Below are positions 9,197 to 18,500 of a DNA stretch of 39,977 bases, in pieces. A program made the translations under genes and the position numbers. The notes under the pieces were generated by a model. That model did not search any database. It was given only the letters and a program-made list of their open reading frames with translations, and was not told where the DNA came from. Origin of the DNA: Bdellovibrio sp. 28-41-41 (GTDB lineage Bacteria > Bdellovibrionota > Bdellovibrionia > Bdellovibrionales > Bdellovibrionaceae); the NCBI GenBank assembly GCA_002256935.1, contig NCGL01000026.1, forward strand, positions 1 to 39,977. The letters run 5' to 3'. Positions within the stretch are counted from its first letter, which is position 1; every line of letters begins with the position of its first letter.

Positions 9197-9826
9197 GTGA
9201 AATGTTTATTGGTACACGATCTACAAAATGATTTTTTCTATCATGGGCCAATTCCTGCAATCAAGTCGTTAGACTTTGTTGATAAAATCAATCAATTGCT
9301 TCGATTGTCTGGAAAGAAATTTGATGCGATTGTGGCGTCTCAAGATTATCACAAAGCTCAACATCATGCCTTTGCTTCGAACAATCCGGGGAAAAAAGTA
9401 GAAGACACAATTGAGTTGCATCATAATCGCCAAATTCTGTGGGCGGATCACTGTGTACAAAATACGCCGGGAGCTGCGTTTCATCCAGCGCTGGATGTTT
9501 ACTATTTTAGTTACGTAATAAAAAAAGGCATGAACCCGATGTATGATACGGGCAGTGCATTTTTTGATAAGGGTAAAGGCGAAAAAACTTTACTCGATGA
9601 GTATTTAAAATTTAAAAATATTAAAGAAGTTTACGTTGTCGGCAATGCCATTGATTTAGGCATCACGCAAACTGCACTCGATGGTCTTGAGCTGGGTTAC
9701 AAAATGACCTTGATTAGGGATCTGTGTCCGACATACAAATTAGCAGATGACAAAGTAGAATTTCGTTGGGAAGATTTAAAACAAAAAGGTGTTCGCGTCA
9801 TTACGTCGGACGTTTTAAGTGTATAA
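9197..9826 (+). CDS. pncA: Nicotinamidase (PncA) homologue lacking the catalytic cysteine
   Basis: An isochorismatase-fold protein of 209 aa that aligns along its length with nicotinamidase, which turns nicotinamide into nicotinate. Catalytic Asp is D8 (LVHDLQNDFF). The metal site D50/H52/H85 is present (ASQDYHKAQHH, LWADHCVQNTPG), and the catalytic Lys is K110 (VIKKGMNPMYDTG). The position that should carry the nucleophilic cysteine (family pattern G-x-A-x-D-Y/H-C-V) reads VGNAIDLGITQTALD, that is G155 (codon ggc). Without that thiol ordinary amidase chemistry is not expected. The start is a GTG with no clear Shine-Dalgarno, chosen because the family starts there (MKCLLVHD). It lies directly after nadE and just before a small lipoprotein. 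Confidence 0.88.
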   Translation: MKCLLVHDLQNDFFYHGPIPAIKSLDFVDKINQLLRLSGKKFDAIVASQDYHKAQHHAFASNNPGKKVEDTIELHHNRQILWADHCVQNTPGAAFHPALDVYYFSYVIKKGMNPMYDTGSAFFDKGKGEKTLLDEYLKFKNIKEVYVVGNAIDLGITQTALDGLELGYKMTLIRDLCPTYKLADDKVEFRWEDLKQKGVRVITSDVLSV

Positions 9827-9836
9827 AGGGGTATTT

Positions 9837-10013
9837 ATGAAGAATTTATTATTGGTTTGTGTATTAGGCATGTCTTTAGTATTTGGTGCCTGCGCTCATA
9901 AGAGCTACGGTGGCTGTAAAGACGGATCATGCAAAATGGAACACAAAGATAAAAAAGAATGTGGCTGTGGCCATGATCATGGCGACGATAAAAAATCTGA
10001 AGATAAAAAATAA
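9837..10013 (+). CDS. Small Cys/His-rich lipoprotein
   Basis: A 58-residue product from ATG 9837 with AAAGGGG upstream at about 9825-9831. It has a lipoprotein signal peptide (MKNLLLVCVLGMSLVFGAC, lipidated Cys in VFGAC). The mature part is tiny and very polar: GGCKDGSCKM, then KKECGCGHDHGDD and a Lys/Asp tail. Four further cysteines and two closely spaced histidines suggest metal binding, but no family is recognisable. A longer frame begins at 9819, overlapping pncA, but the signal peptide fits the internal ATG. It lies 10 nt after pncA and is convergent with selO. No hairpin terminator is seen in the 28 nt between them. Confidence 0.72.
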   Translation: MKNLLLVCVLGMSLVFGACAHKSYGGCKDGSCKMEHKDKKECGCGHDHGDDKKSEDKK

Positions 10014-10041
10014 TTAAAAATAGTTCAAATACGACGTTTAA

Positions 10042-11508
10042 TTAAGACAAACGATGGTTGATCCATGTCCAATCGTCGTTTGTGTCAATGTGGTCCCAAA
10101 TCTTTTCAATTTCATCAATCACTAAATTCTGTTCTCGCGATTTGATCTGAGTTTCGTTCAATTGTCTGAGTAGTATTGTGTGCTCGTGAATCAAGTTCAA
10201 TGTTTCATCTGAAAAATAAGTCGTCGGTAAGTTGTTTTGAGTCCAATTCAGCATTTGTAAAAATGCGGTCTCGAAATTTCTACTTTTGTTTTGGTAAAGA
10301 TCTTGGAAAAAACTTTCAATAATTTTTTGAATGTTGGCGAAAAATAGCGATTGGCTGATTTCTTTGATAGGAGCCTTATTCATCAAGTTCATATTTAAAA
10401 CTGGAAACTCCGATGGTGAGTAGTAATCGGGAGACAGATTCAAGAACGAATTCAATAAATCAATTTCGCTGCTAACAGAGTTAGGTTTTAGATTCAATTT
10501 CTTGAAAAAACGGGATGTAAAAAATACGTTGAACTGTAGTGCGAACGTATTATTCAAATGAGATAGATCCGCCGTTGGTTCAGCAAAGTTAAGTACCTCT
10601 CGCAGTTGTGTTAGGTTCCACAAAAAGCTAGGCGGTTGTCGTCCAAAACTATAAAGGCCTTCATGATCAAAATAAGCGGCGGTGAAGTAAGGATCGTAGT
10701 AGGGCAGAAAACGGTAAGGGCCATAATCAAAACTCTCTCCTGAAACATTCATGTTATCTGTATTAAGCACGCCGTGAACGAAACCCGCGACCATGTATGA
10801 TGCGCACAGGTCAGCCAATCTCAGCGATACGCTATTGAAAAACATTTCTGTTTTGGTTCTTTGATCAGACGCTGCCGGTAATTCGGGATAGAAATTCTTT
10901 AAAGAATAGTCCATCAACTTAAAAATATTTTCTTTGTTTTGGTAAAACAAAGCGCGCTGAAAATTTCCAATACGAATATGGCCACGACTTAAACGAAACA
11001 AAACTGCTGATCGAGTCGGTGACGGTTCATCATGACGAACTAGTTTTTCGGCTGTTTCGACGATGGAAAATGTATGGCTAGTAAGAACTTTTTGCTTAGC
11101 TAGGTAATCCGTTGCCAATAGCTCGCGAACTGCACCCTTTAAGGTTAATCGACCATCGCCACGTCGTGAATACGGTGTTTGTCCGCTGCCTTTAGTGCCT
11201 AATTCGAACAGATGTTGATTTTTTAAAAATTGAGCAAACACAAAACCGCGACCGTCACCTAATTCTGAATTGTAGTGTTGAAATTGATGACCGTGATACT
11301 TCATCGCCAGTGGTTGAGGCAAATTATTCTCTAGAGGCTGGAAGTTTCCAAAATGTTGGACCCATTCGTTGTCTGTCATTTTGTCTAGACCTAGAAAGAC
11401 GGCTTGTTTCTGGTTACGGTATCTCAATACAGGATCTGAGAACGCGCCGCCAGCCACGGGCGCAAAGAACTCTGTTCCTAAATCTAATATTGGTAATGTT
11501 TGAGTCAT
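10042..11508 (-). CDS. selO: Protein adenylyltransferase SelO (YdiU family)
   Basis: A pseudokinase-fold enzyme (488 aa) that, in characterised members, transfers AMP from ATP to Ser/Thr/Tyr of proteins involved in redox homeostasis. Family blocks are clear: YHGHQFQHYNSELGDGRG, ELGTKGSGQTPYSRRGDG with the nucleotide-binding Lys, RLSRGHIRIGNFQ, and HGVLNTDNMNVSGESFDYGP carrying the metal-binding Asn/Asp. FGRQPPSFLWNLTQL also matches. Length is normal. The C-terminus ends WINHRLS and shows no Cys or Sec redox motif, unlike eukaryotic SelO. The start has only a weak Shine-Dalgarno. It is convergent with the pncA transcript and divergent from the 11700 operon. The 190 nt between those starts is AT-rich, and I could not pick a convincing promoter in it. 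Confidence 0.95.
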   Translation of the reverse strand: MTQTLPILDLGTEFFAPVAGGAFSDPVLRYRNQKQAVFLGLDKMTDNEWVQHFGNFQPLENNLPQPLAMKYHGHQFQHYNSELGDGRGFVFAQFLKNQHLFELGTKGSGQTPYSRRGDGRLTLKGAVRELLATDYLAKQKVLTSHTFSIVETAEKLVRHDEPSPTRSAVLFRLSRGHIRIGNFQRALFYQNKENIFKLMDYSLKNFYPELPAASDQRTKTEMFFNSVSLRLADLCASYMVAGFVHGVLNTDNMNVSGESFDYGPYRFLPYYDPYFTAAYFDHEGLYSFGRQPPSFLWNLTQLREVLNFAEPTADLSHLNNTFALQFNVFFTSRFFKKLNLKPNSVSSEIDLLNSFLNLSPDYYSPSEFPVLNMNLMNKAPIKEISQSLFFANIQKIIESFFQDLYQNKSRNFETAFLQMLNWTQNNLPTTYFSDETLNLIHEHTILLRQLNETQIKSREQNLVIDEIEKIWDHIDTNDDWTWINHRLS

Positions 11509-11699
11509 GAGAACGACGACTTTGAATTAGATTGCGCACCAAAGCAAATAGAATATCAACGTCATTAAAAATGTCTCGAATTGAGGCGCCAATTATAAAT
11601 TTCTAGACGGCCGCTGGGGCTAAACAAATTTTGAAAAAGCGCCGATAGATCAATGACATGCTAATGACCATCACGACTCTTTTTGAACGTAAAAACACG

Positions 11700-13535
11700 A
11701 TGCTGAAAGCGGTGACAACTTTGTTGTTTGCTAGCTTTTTAAATTTTGGTTGTGGCCCGGGTGCGAACACGTTTGGAACAAAAGTAGATTCAAGTTCAAG
11801 TGCTTCAAAATCGTGTAAAGCTAATGATATTAATTCCAACGCCTGTATCGTCGATAAAGTTGGCTCGTACATCTATGATTCGGCTTACGGTGGACGTACT
11901 CAGATAGGAAAGTCATTCTTAGGTGCTAATGGTTTGGCAACCTTAGCCATTCCGCTCGGCTGGTACGATGGACAAACGAAAGTAACGTTCACAGAATCCA
12001 ATTTGAATTCTTCGAATCAAAGTAAAATTCGTTTAGGAAAAAATATTTTGGGTATCGATGGCAGTATGGTGACAAGCTTACCTAGCGAATGCGTGAATGA
12101 GCAAGACAGCGATTGCATGGTGCCTGGTACCTCAACTAATATTTTCTACGCCTATATATCACAATATGGTGGTCGCGGTACAATATGCGCACTCAATGAC
12201 TCAGGCAAATTGACAACGGATTGTTGGGTTGATTCTTTGAATACGCGAATGAACACGACAACTCCTATTAACGATGTCGATTGTTCTGGATCAGGTGCTG
12301 TTGCGAATAACTGTACAGCGCGCGCGACAAATTTTTGGTACTCGGACGCTGATGGCGGCCGCACCGATTGTGCGACAGCATCAACTTCGCTGAAAGGCTG
12401 TTGGTTAAATATTCCAAGTGGTTCGATCACATTATCAGATTCGGCATCCAGCATGGGCACCCTTGATAACTGCGTTGATGCGCGTTCGATCGGTTTCACA
12501 ACGTCTTTGTCCTGTCGTACAAACTTAACTACAGCACCCAATTGGTATGTGTATTCAGCATCATATGGTGGTCGTGGTGCCAACTGTATCGCCGATAATA
12601 ATGGGTCGTGTTTTTTTAAAGACGCCTATGACGAAATTGATCCTGATTTGTCGCCCGAAAATGTTAAATACGGTATAAAAATTTTCGACACCATGGGCTC
12701 TTTTGAAGGTGATGGCGTTTGGGCCAGCGCGGCTCATCGTGAATCGGATGTTACTCAGGTTTCTTTCAGCACAGAATCAGTGAGCTATCGAGATAAAGTC
12801 AATTTACCAGCGGGTTATCGATCTATTCCAAGTATCGCACTTGATGATGAAGGTAGCCAGTCGGTAACAGATGCCGGCGTTTTAAGGCTAAACTGGAACT
12901 CAACTTGTGGTATCACGGGAACCATTTCAGATAGAATTATAGATTGCGCGAATAAATATGACTTCAATGCGACTTGGACGGGTTCAACAAAGGCTAACGC
13001 CGGACAGGGCACTTGGAAATTAGTGACTCGTGCAGGAAATGTTTCCACCGATGGTATTTACCGCGAAGTGTGGCGCGATGAGCGCACTGGTTTATTATGG
13101 AGTTCCGTTGTTTCTAAAACTTTGAATTGGTGTCAGGCAGCCGGTGTGCACTCGACGGATGGATCTGGTTTTTGCAACAGCGCGACTTATCAAACTCAAC
13201 CAGTAGGAATGACGAAGGCGATTTCGGCGTGCTATGAGGGTACGAACGAAACATCAACGGATTCTCGAATTGATCTTTTGGCAAAAGGTAACTCAATCAA
13301 TGTAAAATGGCGTATCCCTACAATCTATGATTACGAGGTAGCTGATTACAATGGTATCCGTTATGTGATGCCAGATATGTCGGCGGCGGGAAATGTGGAA
13401 TGGACAGGAACTACTCGGGCTACTGATTTAACAAAAGCTTGGGTATTCGATTCTAGAAATGGCTCAACGGATGTACGAACTCGCACGAACTCAACAGTAG
13501 TTGTTCGTTGTGTGGGCGAAAAAGGATATCAATAA
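11700..13535 (+). CDS. Cys-rich YGGR-repeat surface lipoprotein with DUF1566-like domain (operon gene A)
   Basis: The ATG at 11700 gives a typical lipoprotein leader (MLKAVTTLLFASFLNFGCG); an ATG at 11658 in the same frame would only lengthen the n-region. Neither has a clear Shine-Dalgarno. Four modules follow, each built around Y-x-Y-x3-YGGR then spaced cysteines and CW (YGGR-type cores at residues 63, 156, 218 and 289 of the 611-aa product). Then comes LSPENVKYGIKIFDTMGSFEG, a motif common near variable or tail-fibre-like surface domains. The C-terminal part (GTWKLVTRAG, REVWRDERTGLLWSSVV, RIPTIYDYEVADYNG, TVVVRCVG) is DUF1566/Lcl-like, related in layout to FGE/lectin-type folds. Its stop overlaps the next start (TAATG). 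The function is unknown; a surface recognition or adhesion role is inferred. Confidence 0.82.
   Translation: MLKAVTTLLFASFLNFGCGPGANTFGTKVDSSSSASKSCKANDINSNACIVDKVGSYIYDSAYGGRTQIGKSFLGANGLATLAIPLGWYDGQTKVTFTESNLNSSNQSKIRLGKNILGIDGSMVTSLPSECVNEQDSDCMVPGTSTNIFYAYISQYGGRGTICALNDSGKLTTDCWVDSLNTRMNTTTPINDVDCSGSGAVANNCTARATNFWYSDADGGRTDCATASTSLKGCWLNIPSGSITLSDSASSMGTLDNCVDARSIGFTTSLSCRTNLTTAPNWYVYSASYGGRGANCIADNNGSCFFKDAYDEIDPDLSPENVKYGIKIFDTMGSFEGDGVWASAAHRESDVTQVSFSTESVSYRDKVNLPAGYRSIPSIALDDEGSQSVTDAGVLRLNWNSTCGITGTISDRIIDCANKYDFNATWTGSTKANAGQGTWKLVTRAGNVSTDGIYREVWRDERTGLLWSSVVSKTLNWCQAAGVHSTDGSGFCNSATYQTQPVGMTKAISACYEGTNETSTDSRIDLLAKGNSINVKWRIPTIYDYEVADYNGIRYVMPDMSAAGNVEWTGTTRATDLTKAWVFDSRNGSTDVRTRTNSTVVVRCVGEKGYQ
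11874..12615 (+). repeat. Four YGGR Cys-module repeats in gene A
   Basis: YGGR-type cores are encoded at 11886, 12165, 12351 (DGGR) and 12564. Around each is an aromatic-x-Tyr lead-in and, in copies 2-4, a downstream C-x(7-12)-CW/CF pair. Copies are diverged at protein level and not near-identical in DNA, so this is an old domain repeat rather than a slippage repeat. Confidence 0.7.
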
Positions 13536-15517
13536 TGAAATTATTTATTATTTATATCTTTCTTTTAATTTCTTATTCGAATGTGCAGGCGAGTTCATTT
13601 ACGGATCGTCTGACTTCATTTAGCTTGAAGTCTTTTATTGTTGGCGCTGAAACCTACTCAGTCTGTCCTGATGCTGGACCTACTGTGGAAGTTTGTGTCA
13701 CTCAAAAAGAGAATCAATACGTATACGATCAAGCTTATGGCGGTCGCGCTGCGACCGGTGACAATGTTGTATTTACAGCCAATGAGTTGGAGCAAGCGTT
13801 ACCGGCTGGATGGTATGAAGGTAAGACGGCGAGTTTAGATAGTCGCCTATTTTCGCCGGGAAATTTTGATATCTCGTTAACTCTGTTTGGGGTGGCTGGA
13901 TTTCCGTTAGGTAGTGGTTCATTAAGTGAATGCAGTTACGGATCGCTAGCTACTCCAGTGGCTATCAACGATAAGTGTAAAGTGACGGCAAGCCACTTCA
14001 TTTATAGTGCTCTGAATCCATATGGCGTTCGTTCAATGAATTGCGCGACTCCAACAGCGACAACAACAATGAACGCTAGTAAATGCTGGCTACAAACTGG
14101 CAGCGGCGTGTATTTAGCTGGACCATCCATTTTGCCAATATGTAGTACAAAAGTTGATCCAACGGGTTTGATCTCGCAAGACTGTTTGGCACCGAAAGAC
14201 GACCCCGGTGTTACCGATTCTTACTATTATACAACGGCGTACAACGGAAAGAGTGGCAACTGCAGTTACAGTCCGGCCGGTAGTGCGAACACAACGTCGT
14301 GCTATGTTTCTAATGATAAAACCTATTTCAAAGTCACGAATGCCTGCACAATAAATGCGGCTAACACCGTGGCGTGTGATGTAACGGCAGGTAACTATCC
14401 TTATACAGAATTGTACGGTGGTCGCGGTGTAGCCTGTGATGCCGTTTCGAATGTATCTAGCTGTTGGTTTGCTTCGGCCAATAAAAGCTCAGGTATTGGT
14501 GTCAACCTAACGGCAGCCAATATTAAAACAGGTGTTGATATTTTTGGTGTGGTAGGAACATTTGATGGTAATCCAACTGAGTGGGGGACTGGTGCTCCCA
14601 AAAATAATGGCGTTGCTAAAGGTACTTACAAAGACGAATCGTATTGTGGTCTAGATATGAAGTGGACCAAATTATCTGGCTGCGTTTCAAATGCTGCCCA
14701 CAGATTGGTACCTGATATTGCGACCGATAATGATGGTGAATCGAGCGCATTTTTCGTAGATAGAACATCATGGGGAACATCTCAGTGTGGTCTAACGGGC
14801 GTCATTGATACTCGTATCAATGACTGCGTCACCGTCATCAATGCCGCTCTTTCAGGAGCCTCTGTCGCACAAACAAATCGCAATACGTCAACTTGGAATG
14901 GAGATGGTAGTGTTGGTAATTCTGGTTTTGGAACATGGAAATTAGTCTCACGTGTGAATGCAACTAGCGTCGGTTTTGTAGAAGTATGGCGCGATGAAAA
15001 TACTAAAATGTATTGGAGTTCACGTGTTTCTGCCAACGTAAACTGGTGCCGAGCCTCTGGCAGTAGCAACAATTTAAAATTGCCAGATTTAGCTGAGAAT
15101 GATCCTTCAAATATATGTAACCAGCAAGCGAATCAGGAGCAGAACGTTTCTTTAAGTATTATCAGTGCCTGCTATGAAGACACGGGGTTTAGTGATAACT
15201 ATTCTGATCTTCCTCAGTTTGTGCACGGGACTGTACCATCGGGCAAAGCCGCTGGTAAGGCCGGTATTCATTCTTCATCAACTCAGAAAATGTATTGGCG
15301 CTTGCCAACTGTATATGATTATAAAATTGCCCACTATGATGGGATGAAATTTGTACTGCCAGATATGGCAGGAGCCAACGCAAATGAAGAATGGACGGCG
15401 TCGGTATACTCGTCTGATCGTTCCAAAGCTTGGACATTTCAATCTGCCAGCGGGCAGAAGTCGTTTAAAACACGAAGTTTAAAACTAGCTGCACGTTGCA
15501 TCGGTAGGGGGTTCTAG
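13535..15517 (+). CDS. Exported YGGR-repeat protein with DUF1566-like domain (operon gene B, paralogue of A)
   Basis: Starts at ATG 13535 inside the stop of gene A, with AAAGGA about 9 nt upstream. It has a cleavable signal peptide (MKLFIIYIFLLISYSNVQA, then SSFTD) and no lipobox, so unlike A it is probably released or held by partners. The 660-aa protein repeats the plan of A. Four modules have cores YGGR, YGVR, YNGK and YGGR (residues 68, 163, 236, 294), followed by LTAANIKTGVDIFGVVGTF. The C-terminal DUF1566-like domain is GTWKLVSRVN, EVWRDENTKMYWSSRVS, RLPTVYDYKIAHYDG, AARCIGRGF. Shared blocks such as CGITGTISDRIIDC (A) against CGLTGVIDTRINDC (B) show they arose by duplication. Its TAG overlaps the GTG start of the next gene. 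Confidence 0.82.
   Translation: MKLFIIYIFLLISYSNVQASSFTDRLTSFSLKSFIVGAETYSVCPDAGPTVEVCVTQKENQYVYDQAYGGRAATGDNVVFTANELEQALPAGWYEGKTASLDSRLFSPGNFDISLTLFGVAGFPLGSGSLSECSYGSLATPVAINDKCKVTASHFIYSALNPYGVRSMNCATPTATTTMNASKCWLQTGSGVYLAGPSILPICSTKVDPTGLISQDCLAPKDDPGVTDSYYYTTAYNGKSGNCSYSPAGSANTTSCYVSNDKTYFKVTNACTINAANTVACDVTAGNYPYTELYGGRGVACDAVSNVSSCWFASANKSSGIGVNLTAANIKTGVDIFGVVGTFDGNPTEWGTGAPKNNGVAKGTYKDESYCGLDMKWTKLSGCVSNAAHRLVPDIATDNDGESSAFFVDRTSWGTSQCGLTGVIDTRINDCVTVINAALSGASVAQTNRNTSTWNGDGSVGNSGFGTWKLVSRVNATSVGFVEVWRDENTKMYWSSRVSANVNWCRASGSSNNLKLPDLAENDPSNICNQQANQEQNVSLSIISACYEDTGFSDNYSDLPQFVHGTVPSGKAAGKAGIHSSSTQKMYWRLPTVYDYKIAHYDGMKFVLPDMAGANANEEWTASVYSSDRSKAWTFQSASGQKSFKTRSLKLAARCIGRGF
13737..14485 (+). 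repeat. Four YGGR-type Cys-module repeats in gene B
   Basis: Module cores are encoded near 13736, 14021, 14240 and 14414 (YGGR, YGVR, YNGK, YGGR). The spacing between cores is close to that in gene A, so the modules were probably already there before the A/B duplication. Confidence 0.65.
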
Positions 15518-18500
15518 TGAAATTCCTGTATTATCATTTTTTAGTGGCGATTGTTACTGCTGCTGGGATTGGCCTTGCGGGATGTTCATCGTCGGTCACA
15601 GATCCTCAGCTCTCAACTGGTTTACTCGGAGATGACTATTTTGGTGAAACCATTCTTCCGGATGAAGAAGATCTGGCTCCACCGGGATTAAGCTTATTAA
15701 ACTTCAAAGGTGGCGAGTTTGTAAGATCGGGCAGCGATCAAGAGATCCGCTGGATTTTAAAACCGGAAAGCCAAAATGATTATGGTTTATTTTCAAGTCG
15801 AGTTGAATATTCTGACGATTTAGGCGCAACATGGAAGCAAATTCCAGGAGCCTATCGAATTCCAGCTTTAAGCGGCTATGCAGTCAGCTATATATGGAGA
15901 ATTCCAGAAATCAGCGGCGGTGACAAATTTATTTTACGAGTCACAATCAATAACTCATCAGGAGAAGAGAAATCAACGCAATCGGACTCGCCATTTACTT
16001 TAGATAACGATGCACCAGTAGTGAAAGACTCTACTCTTGTAATCAATAATAACCAACCAATTAAGAAGAGTTATTTTAACTATAGTGTTGGCTTTACGGA
16101 TATCACATCTCCTATTGTATTTATCTGCGCTAAAAATTTAAATACAAACTCTCAAGAATCAGTAATACCGACTGAAACAGATGCGTGTTGGAAAAATGTT
16201 TCTGAACTAAACACTACGGCTGCTAAAAATATCGATTTACAAGACGTTCCTTACGTACTTGGATTCTTACCGGGTGACTATGTTTTCCGCATTTGGGCAA
16301 AAGACCAAGCGGGTAATATTTCGGTGTTAAGATCTGGCTTAGGCGAAGCTGGTTTTGATAAAAAAGAATATAATTACAGTCCGGCAAAAGCGATTCAATT
16401 CCAAAAAGTTCTATTTGCTAATACAAGCAATCCTGAAGTTCCGCCAACGTCTGTTGAACAAGATTTTACCGGCGGTGCAGCGATCGTGTATGTCCAATAT
16501 AAAACAGATGATGTGCCAAGTGCTATTGAGTTTAGCGTATCTTTAGATGGTGGAACTACGTATGGATCCGTAATTCCTACTACGACATGTTCTCCAAAAT
16601 CGGGATATGATTTTTGTAAACAATTTCCTTATTCTTCGAATGTAGATTTTCAAGTGCGAGTAAAAGCGACCTCAGCATTGGGTATGGTATCAACATCAGT
16701 TTCGCCTCCTCTTAACGGTGACAAGTTTCGCTTAATTGCCGGTAATCTAGATCTAGGCTTGGGGGGATCAGCTAATTCAGCTGGATTTAAACCAGAAAGT
16801 GAAGCTAGTTTAGTTATTGACACAAAAAGCCGTGTTTTCATAAATGATAATCGGAAAGGTATTTTACTCTTAAATCCAGATGATGGTTCTGTGTCTGTGT
16901 ATTTGAAAAAAGATTCAAACATAGTATCGAGTGGTGACGGAGGACTTGTTTCCTCGGCTACGACACAGGGGATTTACACGATGACGATCGACTATCAGGA
17001 TCGTTTGCTTATTGTGGAGAAAGATCGAATACGCAGAATCGATACGAACGGGAAAATATACACTTTAATTGGTGGGGGGCCTGAATCTACTGGACTAAGT
17101 TTCTTTCCTATTCGTGGGTGTATGCGTACTAATACTGCTGATCTGTTAGCGAGTCCAGCGTATGGTCCCTATCAAGGCTATTCTCAGGATCCGACGAAAT
17201 TTATCGAATCAGGGTTCGTTTTGGAAAATGCCTTTTACAAAGTGAACTCATATGGAAACCTTTTGCTAAACAACATTGATAAGCAGAATTATGATCGCCA
17301 AGCTGATCCGAATTATATAATTAAAAAAGAGAACATTTTTTACGAGAGTGAATTTGCAAATTTAAAAATCGATTTTACTGCGGCCACAGGTTGTGGGTTT
17401 GGAAAGAAGCCTACGATCACTCCACTGCCGAACGGAGATTTTTACCTCGAAGGTTTTCATTCCCGTGAATTGGGATTAGGTCGCGGTAATTATATCAAGC
17501 AAGCTAATCGCGGTGCGGGTCCGACCTGGTACGCGTATTATTCAGCGGCGACATCGTCGAAAGCGGCTGAAATTCGTTTGATCCCATTGAATGGAGCCGG
17601 ATCGTTAAATTATAAGCTCTCTGGTGATACTTCAAAAGGCCTTGGCACATTATACTTGAATCAAACTTTTGAGAATGTAGCTCCCCGTACAAATCCGCAA
17701 ATAACGTTTAATTATCAAACAAATAAACTACTCAACATACATGCGCGCGGCTGTCCACATTACTCGTCGCTGTGCCAAGAATTTTATATTTCATCTAATT
17801 ATTCACCTAAGTCTGGCAGTAGCGTTGGTGGAGGCACTCAATTTGTACTTGAAAACTGGGGCGGCGATGCCCGATTAATTACTTCTCGTCGAGGGGAATT
17901 GTATAGTTTAAATAGAAATATGGCCGGCCTTTTTAAGTATATGGGTTCTTCGAATAAATTCGAACGTATTTTAGGGACCGGAGGAACGGGGCAGTGTGAA
18001 GACGGGGCACGCGCATTAGAATGCGCTGTTGATATACAAGATGCGTTTATAGATGAAAATGATAATATATATTTTTTCGATAGAGATCGCTTAAGAGTGC
18101 TTGTAAAAAAATCTTCTAGTTATAAAGATTCAATCGTTGTGACGTTATTTGGTATTTCAAAATCACAAGGTGACTATGATCCCGCGGAACCTCTTTTAGG
18201 TGACAGTTTGTCGGCGCGGTTCAATAATATTCGTTCCGTCAGCTTGCATAGTTCAGATACTAAGCTCATGGTGCACGACTCTGGAGAGTCGTTGGTACGA
18301 GAATTCTCTTTAAATCCGTCTGATCCTTTAAAATTTAAAATAAGTCGAATTGCGGGGAATGTTTATAAAACGGTTGCTCCAAGTTACAACGGTAGTTTGA
18401 TTTCGAACGCAGTGGCTACAGATACAAATCTTAATTTCAATGCCGGTGTTTACTCTGATTCGGTCGGCAACATATATGCCCGAGCGGGATCGAAAGTGTT

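Noticed and set aside
11509..11699. Promoters for selO and the surface operon
   Set aside because: Several weak -35/-10 pairs can be drawn, but none has good boxes with 16-18 nt spacing, so none is claimed.
12152..12583. 143-codon minus-strand frame inside gene A
   Set aside because: It is the complement of the YGGR-module region, has no Shine-Dalgarno or recognisable motif, and gene A is clearly coding there.
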